9,502 nt of DNA from Desulfovibrio sp. (GTDB taxonomy: Bacteria > Desulfobacterota > Desulfovibrionia > Desulfovibrionales > Desulfovibrionaceae), in NCBI GenBank assembly GCA_028708195.1, contig JAQVZK010000067.1, positions 1-9,502 on the forward strand. Direction: 5' to 3'. A program made the translations under genes and the position numbers. The notes beneath the pieces are model-generated. The model saw only the letters and a list, made by a program, of their open reading frames with translations. It did no database searches and was not told the DNA's origin. Positions 1-6,642 of the stretch are shown piece by piece. The first letter of the stretch is position 1. Every line of letters starts with the position of its first letter.

Positions 1-166
1 ACTCGCCCATATGGCAGATATCAAAAATACCGGCATGTTTTCTGGTGTGCGTGTGCTCCACAAGAATGCCTTCATACTGAATGGGCATGAGCCAGCCCGC
101 GAAAGGAGCCATTTTCGCGCCTTGAGCTTCATGCCAGGAGGTCAGCGGGGTACGCAAATCCGACAT
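1..166 (-). CDS. gcvT: Aminomethyltransferase (glycine cleavage T-protein), N-terminal fragment cut by the window edge
   Basis: Reading the minus strand from an ATG at 166-164 gives 55 codons without a stop, running off the left edge. The product begins [18 protein letters not shown] and continues with PFAGW-MPIQY (about residues 21-31), an EH...R..AG segment and FDICHMGE (residues 48-55). These match the conserved N-terminus of GcvT, where FD-SHMGE is a hallmark. The T-protein is cytosolic. It takes the aminomethyl group held on the lipoyl arm of GcvH and passes the methylene unit to tetrahydrofolate, releasing ammonia. The start is supported by a purine-rich Shine-Dalgarno sequence (AAGGGAGA, 171-178). 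The gene lies 241 bp downstream of lplA on the same strand, a sensible pairing because GcvH requires lipoylation. Only about 15% of the gene is visible, so the integrity of the rest is unknown. A GcvT-like folate-binding paralogue such as YgfZ is less likely given the close match to the canonical start. Confidence 0.9.
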   Translation of the reverse strand, partial: MSDLRTPLTSWHEAQGAKMAPFAGWLMPIQYEGILVEHTHTRKHAGIFDICHMGE

Positions 167-407
167 GCTTTCTCCCTTATTGGGTGTGATTAGAAACAAC
201 CGCGTCATATAAAGTACGGGACGCAGCACCCGAAGAACACCAACAACTCACTGATGAACCAAGAATACCACCAGCACAGGACAGGCACAAGAAGTGTGAA
301 AAAATTATCCGCATTCCGCGCAGACACTGCTTTGGCCACCTGGCGCGGCATCATGGGCAGCGCGGGTCAATTTTTCACCGTGCCTTACGCATCAAGCGTC
401 AACACTC
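167..407 (-). other. Intergenic leader between lplA and gcvT, no gene seen
   Basis: This 241-bp stretch lies between the lplA stop and the gcvT start. Read on the minus strand it contains no convincing ORF with a ribosome binding site, no tRNA-like fold and no hairpin followed by a U-tract. A T-run on the minus strand at about 299-304 has no good stem ahead of it. I looked for the conserved cores of a glycine riboswitch, which often sits upstream of gcvT, and did not find them. A TATATG sequence about 40 bp upstream of the gcvT start (minus strand, near 205-210) could be a -10 element, but the matching -35 is poor. The gap is long enough that gcvT probably has its own promoter here. That is inference. 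Confidence 0.4.
171..178 (-). promoter_or_regulatory. Ribosome binding site of gcvT
   Basis: On the minus strand AAGGGAGA lies just upstream of the ATG at 166-164, with GGAG five bases from the start codon. It fixes the start of the edge-truncated gcvT. Confidence 0.7.
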
Positions 408-1394
408 TCAGGCCTGCGTAAAAAATTGTGTCATCACTGCGGCATCGCAACCGCTGAAATACCGGGTCATATCTGCCTGGCCCAGGGCCTCTTCAAGCCG
501 CGCAGGTTCGCGCGAAAGGCCTGCGAGGCTTTGCTCCAGCTCTTGAATGCCCTCCCCCGCATTACAGAAAAAGTCACCCAGAATTTTGCAGGCCGCGATG
601 TGCCCGCTCTTCACGTCAAGGCGCAGCTCCACCGTTCCCCAGTCAAAGCGCTGCCGCTTGCGTTCGGTGAAGTTGGGCATGGCCCCGTAATTCCAGCTCC
701 ACAGGCGGTATTTTTCGTCAGCCAGCGTGTGGGCCTCAGCCATGACAGCGTCGTCCAGCGTGCCGGGCCGCCCTGCGCAATGGCGCACCAGGGCCGCGGT
801 CAGTGCGGCAATGTCGCTGCCAGAACGCCAGAATTCAGAAATATTGCCAACCCGTGAGCGCACCGAGGCAACCCCCTTGGAGCGCATCTTTTCCGGGTCC
901 ACGTTCAGGGCTTCCACAAGGCGCTCAAAATTCACATCAATAAGCAACGTGCCGTGGTGCAGCACCTTGCCCCGGCGCAGCATCTGCCCGCTGCCGGAAA
1001 TCTTGCGGCCCCCGACCTCAATGTCATTGCGGCCCGATATTTGGGCCTGAACACCAAGGTCAGCCAGTGCTGCGCACACAGGCGCAAGGTAGCGCCGGAA
1101 GTCCACCCTGTCGCGGCCATTGGCATGTTCAATAAAAGAAAAATTGAGATTGCCCGTGTCGTGATACACGGCCCCGCCGCCCGTCATGCGGCGCACCACA
1201 GGCAGATTTTCACGGCGAATAAAGTCTGCGTTCACTTCATCCGCGGTGCATTGGTGGCGGCCCACAATAACGGAGGGGCCGTTTTGCCACAGCAAAAAGT
1301 AGCCGGAATGCCCGGCGGGAAGAGCCTGGAGCAGGACTTCTTCAAGCGCGAGATTGAAGGCCGGGTCAAGGGTTGAAAAAGTCAGGTACTCCAT
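408..1394 (-). CDS. lplA: Lipoate-protein ligase A
   Basis: The product is 328 aa, close to E. coli LplA (about 338 aa). LplA activates lipoate with ATP to lipoyl-AMP and transfers it to a lysine of lipoyl domains such as GcvH or E2 subunits, in the cytosol. The N-terminal BPL/LplA catalytic domain covers about residues 1-210. It carries the lipoate/adenylate-binding motif RRMTGGGAVYHD (68-79) followed by GNLNFSF, then GRNDIEVGGRKISGSGQ (121-137), whose K131 aligns with the catalytic lysine, and HHGTLLID (146-153). Residues of about 228-328 (KYRLWSWNYG onward) match the C-terminal accessory domain of bifunctional LplA, so the protein should be able to do both half-reactions alone. The frame stays open upstream to 1553. 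The ATG at 1394-1392 is preferred because AAGGAG lies five bases upstream, homology begins at MEYLTFS, and the upstream extension covers a likely promoter. The downstream neighbour is gcvT, in line with supplying lipoate to the glycine cleavage system. Confidence 0.95.
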   Translation of the reverse strand: MEYLTFSTLDPAFNLALEEVLLQALPAGHSGYFLLWQNGPSVIVGRHQCTADEVNADFIRRENLPVVRRMTGGGAVYHDTGNLNFSFIEHANGRDRVDFRRYLAPVCAALADLGVQAQISGRNDIEVGGRKISGSGQMLRRGKVLHHGTLLIDVNFERLVEALNVDPEKMRSKGVASVRSRVGNISEFWRSGSDIAALTAALVRHCAGRPGTLDDAVMAEAHTLADEKYRLWSWNYGAMPNFTERKRQRFDWGTVELRLDVKSGHIAACKILGDFFCNAGEGIQELEQSLAGLSREPARLEEALGQADMTRYFSGCDAAVMTQFFTQA

Positions 1395-1399
1395 ACTTG

Positions 1400-1405
1400 C
1401 TCCTT
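1400..1405 (-). promoter_or_regulatory. Ribosome binding site deciding the lplA start
   Basis: On the minus strand a perfect AAGGAG sits five bases before the ATG at 1394-1392. This selects that start over a possible ATG 53 codons upstream in the same frame. Confidence 0.8.
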
Positions 1406-1466
1406 GAAACAAAGAGTGCCGTGCTTCAGGTGCCAAGGTCAAGAGAACGGCGCGGATATTTACAAG

Positions 1467-1494
1467 ATTATTGACAAATTTCAGACAAAGCCAA
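1467..1494 (-). promoter_or_regulatory. Candidate sigma70 promoter of lplA
   Basis: On the minus strand a -35-like TTGGCT (1494-1489) is separated by 16 bp from a -10-like AATAAT (1472-1467), matching the consensus at 4/6 and 5/6 positions. It would give a leader of roughly 65 nt before the lplA start, in a locally AT-rich patch of an otherwise GC-rich region. The spacer holds a direct repeat of the hexamer GACAAA on the plus strand (1473-1478 and 1484-1489), 11 bp apart, which could be an operator. This is a motif match only. Confidence 0.4.
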
Positions 1495-1587
1495 GGTTTT
1501 TGCCGCCCCGTGGCCGGCCTGCCCGCGCTCGAACGTCTGCGTAATCCGCGCAAAGGTCACTGATATGGACCGCTCTTCAGCACAGGG

Positions 1588-2409
1588 TTATACGCCGAAA
1601 AACCGGCGGGCATTTTGCCCACACATGCGCCAGAGGTCTTCTGGCTCCTGCCCGCGCGCCTCGGCCACGGCCCGCGCGGTAAAAACAGTAAAAGCCGGTT
1701 CGTTGCGCTTGCCACGCCAGGGCAGGGGCGCAAGGTAGGGGGCGTCTGTCTCAAGCATAAGCCGGTCAGCAGGAATGCAGGTCACAGCCTCACGCAGAGC
1801 GTCATTGGCCTTGTACGTCACAGGGCCGGGTACGGATATATGCCAGCCGTTGCGTATGACGCGCCGGGCCAGGTCCGGCCCCTTGCCAAAGCAGTGCCAC
1901 AGCACGGGATAATCTTTAAACCCCTGGGACTCCAAAACCGTAAGGGTTTCTTCTTCGGCCTCGCGGCAATGGATGACCACAGGCCGCGCCACTTCACGCG
2001 CCAGCCGCAACTGGGCCGAAAACGCTTCGTACTGCACTTCACGGGGGCAATCGTCCCAATAAAAGTCCAGCCCTGTCTCGCCAAGCGCTTTCAGGCGGGG
2101 TTCTTCCTTAAAGGCGCGGTGCATGGCTTCAAGCGCGTCCGGCGTGCAGTCCTGCCCGCTGCAGGGGTGGATGCCCATAATAAAAAACACCTGCGGGTGG
2201 GCGGCAAAATAGTGCCGCCGCGCGGCAAAATCCTCCGGCCCCAAAAAGACGTTGCCCACATGGGCCACGCCGCAGGCGCAGGCGCGGTTCAGCACGTCCT
2301 CGCGGTCCTGGTCAAACTCTTCACCGTCCAGGTGGGCGTGGCTGTCCACACCTTCAAGCGGCAGGGGGACAGAAAGGGGATCAATACGAGCTACGGATTT
2401 TTTGGACAT
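1588..2409 (-). CDS. tatD: TatD-family metal-dependent hydrolase (DNase)
   Basis: The product is 273 aa, the usual length for the TatD/YcfH/YjjV family of TIM-barrel, divalent-metal-dependent hydrolases. Characterised members act as 3'-5' DNases in the cytosol, but the physiological role of most members is unsettled. The full metal-binding set is visible: DSHAHLD (H24 and H26), GETGLDFYWD (E111), IHCREAEEE (H147), WHCFGKG (H172) and ETDAPYLAP (D222). The start at 2409 is chosen because GAGGT (2414-2418, minus strand) lies four bases upstream. An in-frame ATG 15 codons earlier has no such site and adds residues that do not look like the family. The gene is divergent from the decarboxylase at 2684 and lies 193 bp upstream of lplA on the same strand, with no convincing terminator between. 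Which paralogue it represents (TatD, YcfH or YjjV) cannot be settled from the sequence alone. Confidence 0.9.
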   Translation of the reverse strand: MSKKSVARIDPLSVPLPLEGVDSHAHLDGEEFDQDREDVLNRACACGVAHVGNVFLGPEDFAARRHYFAAHPQVFFIMGIHPCSGQDCTPDALEAMHRAFKEEPRLKALGETGLDFYWDDCPREVQYEAFSAQLRLAREVARPVVIHCREAEEETLTVLESQGFKDYPVLWHCFGKGPDLARRVIRNGWHISVPGPVTYKANDALREAVTCIPADRLMLETDAPYLAPLPWRGKRNEPAFTVFTARAVAEARGQEPEDLWRMCGQNARRFFGV

Positions 2410-2413
2410 GCTT

Positions 2414-2418
2414 ACCTC
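2414..2418 (-). promoter_or_regulatory. Ribosome binding site deciding the tatD start
   Basis: GAGGT on the minus strand, four bases before the ATG at 2409-2407. It supports a 273-aa product over the 288-aa alternative that starts at 2454. Confidence 0.6.
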
Positions 2419-2600
2419 GTGCCGATACATATCAATCCGCGTGAGCAAGGGCAAGCCGCACAGGGAGGGTCAACCATCGGCAAGAGCGTTGAAACGGCGG
2501 CGAAAACCCGGCACGCTGTACGCAGCTTGGCAGCGCAAACTGTCACCCAAACCCGCCCGGAGCAGAGGCACATTTTCAATACTGCTTTGCCCGCGCACCA

Positions 2601-2617
2601 TTGCCAAGCAAAGGCAA
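2601..2617. repeat. Short inverted repeat overlapping the -35 element
   Basis: TTGCC and GGCAA arms (2601-2605 and 2613-2617) flank a 7-base centre, giving a perfect 5-bp dyad within the divergent tatD/decarboxylase intergenic region. The position over a candidate -35 suits an operator. The arms are short enough to occur by chance. Confidence 0.35.
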
Positions 2618-2629
2618 TAGGACTATGGT
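2601..2629 (+). promoter_or_regulatory. Candidate sigma70 promoter of the UDP-glucuronate decarboxylase gene and possibly the hyf run
   Basis: TTGCCA (2601-2606) and TATGGT (2624-2629) are separated by an ideal 17-bp spacer, about 55 bp upstream of the start codon at 2684. Matches to consensus are 5/6 for the -35 and 4/6 for the -10. The -35 forms one arm of an inverted repeat (2601-2617), so a regulator could bind here. No terminator is seen between the decarboxylase gene and hyfB, so transcripts from this promoter could extend into hyfBCEFG. This is a motif match only. Confidence 0.45.
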
Positions 2630-2683
2630 TAAGCGTTTTTGTTATTCCAACACATGATTTAACACCACCTTTTCGGGGGGAAT

Positions 2684-3640
2684 ATGCATCTGCGCAAACG
2701 CATACTTGTCACAGGCGGTTCAGGTTTTTTGGGATCCCACCTGTGCGAAAGGCTGCTCAACGAAGGGCATGAAGTTCTCTGCGTGGACAATTTCTTTTCC
2801 AGCGCCCGCGCCAATGTTGAAGAATTTCTCGACAACAGAAGGTTTGAACTCATCCGCCATGATGTGACTTTTCCCCTCTTTGTTGAAGTGGACGAAATTT
2901 ACAACCTGGCCTGCCCGGCCTCTCCCATACACTATCAGCACGACCCCGTGCAGACCATCAAGACCTGCGTTCACGGGGCCATCAACATGCTGGGACTGGC
3001 CAAAAGGCTCAAGGCGCGCATCTATCAGGCGTCCACCAGCGAGGTGTACGGCGACCCCGAAATTCATCCGCAGACTGAAGACTATTGGGGCCATGTGAAC
3101 CCCAACGGCATCCGCTCCTGCTACGACGAAGGCAAGCGCTGCGCCGAAGCCCTGTTTTTTGCCTACTGGCGTCAGGGCGGCCTGCCCGTCAAGGTGGGGC
3201 GCATTTTCAATACCTACGGGCCCAAAATGCATCCCAATGACGGGCGCGTGGTGTCCAACTTCATCATTCAGGCGCTCAAGGGCCAGCCCATCACCATTTA
3301 CGGTGACGGCAGCCAGACCCGCTCCTTCTGCTATGTGGACGACCTCGTCGAATGCATGGTGCGCTTTATGGCCTCGCCTGAAGACTTCATCGGCCCGATG
3401 AATATGGGCAACCCCGGCGAGTTCACCATACGCGAACTGGCTGAAAAGGTTGTGGCAATGACGGGCAGCAGGTCTGCCATCATTTGCGAACCGCTGCCCA
3501 GCGACGACCCCAGGCAGCGCAAGCCCGACATCACCCTTGCCCGCGAAAAACTGGGCTGGGAGCCGCAGGTCAAGCTGGAAGACGGGCTGAAAAAAACCAT
3601 CGCCTATTTTGACGATCTGCTGAAACAGGGCCTGGCGTAA
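2684..3640 (+). CDS. UDP-glucuronate decarboxylase (UDP-xylose synthase), short-chain dehydrogenase/reductase superfamily
   Basis: The product is 318 aa, typical of soluble bacterial UXS proteins. These convert UDP-glucuronate to UDP-xylose with enzyme-bound NAD+, through a 4-keto intermediate, supplying xylose or related sugars for surface polysaccharide or LPS. The N-terminal Rossmann motif TGGSGFLGS lies at residues 10-18, right after the start, so there is no leader or membrane anchor. [14 protein letters not shown] (117-130) gives the catalytic T118 and E120 region. [19 protein letters not shown] (134-152) holds the catalytic Y147-x3-K151 pair and is diagnostic of the UXS subfamily rather than dTDP-glucose 4,6-dehydratase or Gal[20 protein letters not shown] (172-190) and [17 protein letters not shown] (206-222) are typical nucleotide-sugar-binding segments. 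The G-rich stretch at 2675-2680 is the only ribosome-binding-like element. The gene ends 13 bp before hyfB on the same strand, an unexpected metabolic pairing. Automated pipelines may label it a generic NAD-dependent epimerase/dehydratase. Confidence 0.93.
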   Translation: MHLRKRILVTGGSGFLGSHLCERLLNEGHEVLCVDNFFSSARANVEEFLDNRRFELIRHDVTFPLFVEVDEIYNLACPASPIHYQHDPVQTIKTCVHGAINMLGLAKRLKARIYQASTSEVYGDPEIHPQTEDYWGHVNPNGIRSCYDEGKRCAEALFFAYWRQGGLPVKVGRIFNTYGPKMHPNDGRVVSNFIIQALKGQPITIYGDGSQTRSFCYVDDLVECMVRFMASPEDFIGPMNMGNPGEFTIRELAEKVVAMTGSRSAIICEPLPSDDPRQRKPDITLAREKLGWEPQVKLEDGLKKTIAYFDDLLKQGLA

Positions 3641-3653
3641 GCCTCAAAAAACC

Positions 3654-5702
3654 ATGACGCTCTTTATCATAACCCTGCTCATCCTGGCGGCGGTTGCCGC
3701 CGCCACGGCATTGCTGGCACTACTGCCGTCAACGGTGAATGGCGGCAAAGTCGCCAATTTGCTTGGCTCATGCGGCGCTGCGGCAGGCTGCGTGGCAGGA
3801 CTTTGCGCGCTGGCCTTGTCCCCCTGGGGCGAGGCCGTTTCGTTGCGTCTGCCCTGGGGTTTGCCTGTGGGCGCATGTGTTCTGGGGCTTGACCCCCTGA
3901 GCCGCATCTTTTTGCTGCCAGTATTCGGGCTGGGCTTTGTCTGCGCAGTTTCGGGCGGTATGGCCTTGCGCCATGAGCACCCGCAAGAACACAACCTGGC
4001 CGCGCACTGGTTTTTTTATCTGCTGCTGATTCTGGGGCTCGCCCTTGTTATGGCCGCGCGCGACGCCGTGCTCTTTATGCTGGCCTGGGAATTCATGTCC
4101 CTTGCGCCCTTCTTTCTCATCGACTTCAACGACGGCGACCGCCAGGTGCGCGACGCATCATGGGTCTATCTTGTGGCGGCCCATCTGGGGGCCGTTGTCC
4201 TTATGGCTTTTTTTGTTCTGCTTTGGCAGAGCACGGGCACCACGTCCTTTGAGGCCTTGCAGGGCGGCGTGATCATGCAGGGGGTTGTGCGTGACGCTGG
4301 CCCCGGCGTTTTAACGGCCCTTTTTGTACTGGCTGTTCTTGGCTTTGGTGCCAAGGCCGGTATTGCGCCCATGCATGTCTGGTTGCCAGAGGCCCACCCC
4401 GCTGCCCCCAGCCACGTGTCGGCCCTGCTTTCTGGAGCCATGATCAACGCAGGGCTCTATGGCATCATCCGCAGCCTCGGTCTTTTGGCCGCGCCCGGCA
4501 CCGCCCCCGAGTGGTGGGGCTGGGCCATACTGGTGATCGGTCTTGGCACTGGCCTCATCGGCATTATGAAAGCCCTTGGGCAGAGCAACCTCAAGCGTTT
4601 GCTGGCCTATTCCAGCGTTGAAAATATGGGCCTCATGCTCATGGGCCTTGGGGCAAGCCTTATTGGCCTCTCGTGCGGCAACGCTTGGATAGCAACACTT
4701 GGGCTCGCGGGCTGCCTCATGCATATGATGAACCACGCGGGCTTCAAGGGTTTGCTCTTTTTATGCGCGGGCGAAGTGCTGCACGCAACGGGCACCGTAC
4801 GGATGGAAATGCTTGGCGGCTTGCAAAAACGCCTGCCCCTGCTGGGCGCGGCCTTTGCTCTGGGCGCGGCGGCCATTGCCTGCCTGCCGCCGTTCAATGG
4901 CTTTGCGGGCGAACTTGTGCTGGCGCTTTCACTTCTGGACGGCCCTAGCCTGCCCGGTCTCGAACGGCAAGTTGGCCTTTTGCTGGCGCTGGTTGGCCTG
5001 GCCCTCATCAGCGGCCTTGCCGCCGCCCTCTATGCCAAGGCCTATGGTATTACTTTTCTTGGCGAACCCCGCACCGGCTTTGCGGCCAACCCCCACCCCC
5101 TGAGCTGGAAGACCCTCTGGCCACTGGCACTGCCCGCCGCTGTCTGCGTGGCTGGTGGGCTGGCGGCCCCGGCCTTTTTTGACCTTGCCTCCATGACGGG
5201 CCTCACCGCCCTGCCCATGCCCAATGACATGCAGGCAGAAGCCGTTGCCGGACAGGATCAGGCACGCACGAGCCTCGCCATGACATCTCTTGTGGGCTCC
5301 ATTGCCCTTGGTCTGGCCCTGGCTGGCATTATTTTGCGCAAGCGGATGCTCAAACGGCGCAAGCTTGCCTCCATGCCCACGTGGGGTTGCGGCTATCAGG
5401 GGGGCACTGCCCGCATTCAGTATACGGACGCCGCTTTTTCCGAACCTCTGGCCAAGGTTTTTGCACCAGGCATGGGACTTAAAGTGCGCATGAATCTCGA
5501 TTCGAGCCTGTTCCCCAAGAACGGCACATTCAATGTGTCCGCCCCGGACCGCCTGCGTAGCGGATTCTATACTCCGCTGTTTGAAGCCGTGGAACGGCTG
5601 TGCAATGCCTGTAAAATCATCCAGCACGGCAAGATCCACCTGTATATCCTGTATATTCTCGCCACGGTGGTAGGCCTTCTCATCTGGGGGCTGAGCGCAT
5701 GA
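3654..5702 (+). CDS. hyfB: Hydrogenase-4/Ehr-type membrane subunit B, antiporter-like (NuoL/M/N superfamily)
   Basis: The product is 682 aa (E. coli HyfB is about 672), an integral inner-membrane protein with well over a dozen hydrophobic segments. It belongs to the Mrp-antiporter-like subunits thought to carry proton or ion translocation in complex I and group 4 hydrogenases. Hallmarks are a membrane glutamate in LAWEFMSLAPFF (E146), K234 in GFGAKAGIAPMHVWLPEAHPAAPSHVSALLSG, the NLKRLLAYSSVENMG helix (K314), and MNHAGFKGLLFLCAGEVLH (K365). The C-terminal TWGCGYQ...IQYTDAAFSEPLAKVF block (about 576-603) is specific to HyfB/HycC-type proteins rather than plain NuoL/M/N. No Shine-Dalgarno sequence precedes the ATG at 3654, which follows the decarboxylase stop by 13 bp. 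The start is kept because the first transmembrane helix begins at residue 2-3. The end overlaps hyfC by 4 bp (ATGA). Confidence 0.93.
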   Translation: MTLFIITLLILAAVAAATALLALLPSTVNGGKVANLLGSCGAAAGCVAGLCALALSPWGEAVSLRLPWGLPVGACVLGLDPLSRIFLLPVFGLGFVCAVSGGMALRHEHPQEHNLAAHWFFYLLLILGLALVMAARDAVLFMLAWEFMSLAPFFLIDFNDGDRQVRDASWVYLVAAHLGAVVLMAFFVLLWQSTGTTSFEALQGGVIMQGVVRDAGPGVLTALFVLAVLGFGAKAGIAPMHVWLPEAHPAAPSHVSALLSGAMINAGLYGIIRSLGLLAAPGTAPEWWGWAILVIGLGTGLIGIMKALGQSNLKRLLAYSSVENMGLMLMGLGASLIGLSCGNAWIATLGLAGCLMHMMNHAGFKGLLFLCAGEVLHATGTVRMEMLGGLQKRLPLLGAAFALGAAAIACLPPFNGFAGELVLALSLLDGPSLPGLERQVGLLLALVGLALISGLAAALYAKAYGITFLGEPRTGFAANPHPLSWKTLWPLALPAAVCVAGGLAAPAFFDLASMTGLTALPMPNDMQAEAVAGQDQARTSLAMTSLVGSIALGLALAGIILRKRMLKRRKLASMPTWGCGYQGGTARIQYTDAAFSEPLAKVFAPGMGLKVRMNLDSSLFPKNGTFNVSAPDRLRSGFYTPLFEAVERLCNACKIIQHGKIHLYILYILATVVGLLIWGLSA

Positions 5703-6640
5703 AAGAAAGTCTCATCATCTACGCTGTGCAGTTTGTGCTGGCCCTTGTGCTGGCCCCTCTCCTGCCCGGCATCATCAACAGGGTAAAGGCCAAATTTGCG
5801 GGCAGGCACGGCAAGCCCATACTGCAAACCTACTATGATCTCGCCAAGCTCATGCGCAAGGGTGAGGTCATCAGCCGCACCACCACCTGGGTTTTTGCCT
5901 GTGGCCCGGCCATTGCCCTGGCAGCCAGCGTTTGTGCCCTGGCCCTGCTGCCTCTGGGCGGTGCCACCTCGCCCCTGGCCTTCAGTGGAGACTTTATACT
6001 GGTAGCCTATTTGCTTGGCATGGGCCGCTTTGCCATCATGCTCTCTGCTCTGGACACAGGGTCAGCCTTTGAAGGCATGGGTGCCAGCCGCGAAGCAACC
6101 TTTTCAGCCCTGGCCGAACCACTTTTCTTTCTGGCGCTTCTGGTGCTCACAAGTGTCACGCTGGATCTCGGGCGCAGCCCGCACACGGCTTTTTCGCTTT
6201 CATCCCTGTTTAGCGGGCAGGTGGCCGGGGCTTGGGCACTGGGCCGTGGCGAACTGCTGCTTTTGCCCTGCATCTTCTTTATTCTGCTGCTGGTTGAAAA
6301 CTGCCGCATCCCTGTGGATGACCCCAATACGCACCTTGAACTGACCATGATCCACGAGGTTATGGTGCTGGACCACTCTGGCCCCAACCTGGCCATGATC
6401 ACCTACGGCGCGGCCCTCAAGCTGTGGTTTTTTTCTGCCCTCATAGCGGGGCTTGTGACGCCGGCGCTGCCCGTGTGGCAGCAGGCCGGGCTGCGCATTG
6501 TGGTAATACTGCTGCTGGCAGTCATTGTGGGTATTGTGGAATCTGTCATGGCCCGTCTGCGCATGGACCGCGTGCCCTATCTGCTTGGCGGCGCGTCGGC
6601 CACGGCAGCCCTGGCCCTCATTCTGACCCAGACGAGATAA
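5699..6640 (+). CDS. hyfC: Hydrogenase-4/Ehr-type membrane subunit C (NuoH-like)
   Basis: The product is 313 aa, matching HyfC/HycD (about 310-315 aa). It is the NuoH/ND1-type anchor linking the membrane arm to the peripheral electron-transfer arm, lying in the inner membrane with about eight helices. Visible family blocks are GRHGKPILQTYYDLAKLMRK (residues 35-54), the first cytoplasmic loop; LDTGSAFEGMGASREATFSALAEP (118-141); and ENCRIPVDDPNTHLELTMIHE (200-220), the acidic loop corresponding to the quinone-site/E-channel region of NuoH. The conserved acidic residues E200, D207, D208, E214 and E220 are present. The ATG overlaps the hyfB stop (ATGA), suggesting translational coupling. hyfE follows after 2 bp, so no hyfD (a third antiporter-like subunit in E. 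coli hyf) lies between them. CooK, EchB and MbhM are homologous alternatives, but the neighbours fit Hyf/Ehr best. Confidence 0.93.
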   Translation: MKESLIIYAVQFVLALVLAPLLPGIINRVKAKFAGRHGKPILQTYYDLAKLMRKGEVISRTTTWVFACGPAIALAASVCALALLPLGGATSPLAFSGDFILVAYLLGMGRFAIMLSALDTGSAFEGMGASREATFSALAEPLFFLALLVLTSVTLDLGRSPHTAFSLSSLFSGQVAGAWALGRGELLLLPCIFFILLLVENCRIPVDDPNTHLELTMIHEVMVLDHSGPNLAMITYGAALKLWFFSALIAGLVTPALPVWQQAGLRIVVILLLAVIVGIVESVMARLRMDRVPYLLGGASATAALALILTQTR

Positions 6641-6642
6641 GC

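Noticed and set aside
11..193. Plus-strand 60-aa ORF at the left edge
   Set aside because: It is the antisense shadow of the gcvT fragment. The minus-strand reading gives a clear conserved protein and the plus-strand one does not.
390..407. Possible lplA terminator from an ACGC/GCGT inverted repeat just after the stop
   Set aside because: The stem is only 4 bp and no T-run follows on the minus strand.
1395..1553. N-terminal 53-residue extension of lplA from the ATG at 1553
   Set aside because: It has no homology-like content, covers an AT-rich candidate promoter, and a strong AAGGAG precedes the ATG at 1394.
1581..1600. Possible hairpin (CGCCG/CGGCG) at the end of tatD as a terminator
   Set aside because: The stem lies within the tatD coding sequence, is short, and is not followed by a U-tract on either strand.
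1615..2772. Long plus-strand ORF of 385 codons opposite tatD
   Set aside because: It lies antisense to a gene with all catalytic motifs, has a low-complexity, Arg/His-rich shadow composition, and lacks a ribosome binding site.
4929..5639. Minus-strand 236-codon ORF within hyfB
   Set aside because: It is a shadow of the high-GC hyfB frame, rich in Gly, His, Gln and Lys with no recognisable domain. Similar shadows occur opposite hyfE, hyfF and hyfG.
6424..6642. Upstream 73-codon extension of hyfE
   Set aside because: It overlaps hyfC in another frame and reads as Cys/His/Gly-rich noise. The ATG at 6643 gives a product of the family's normal length.
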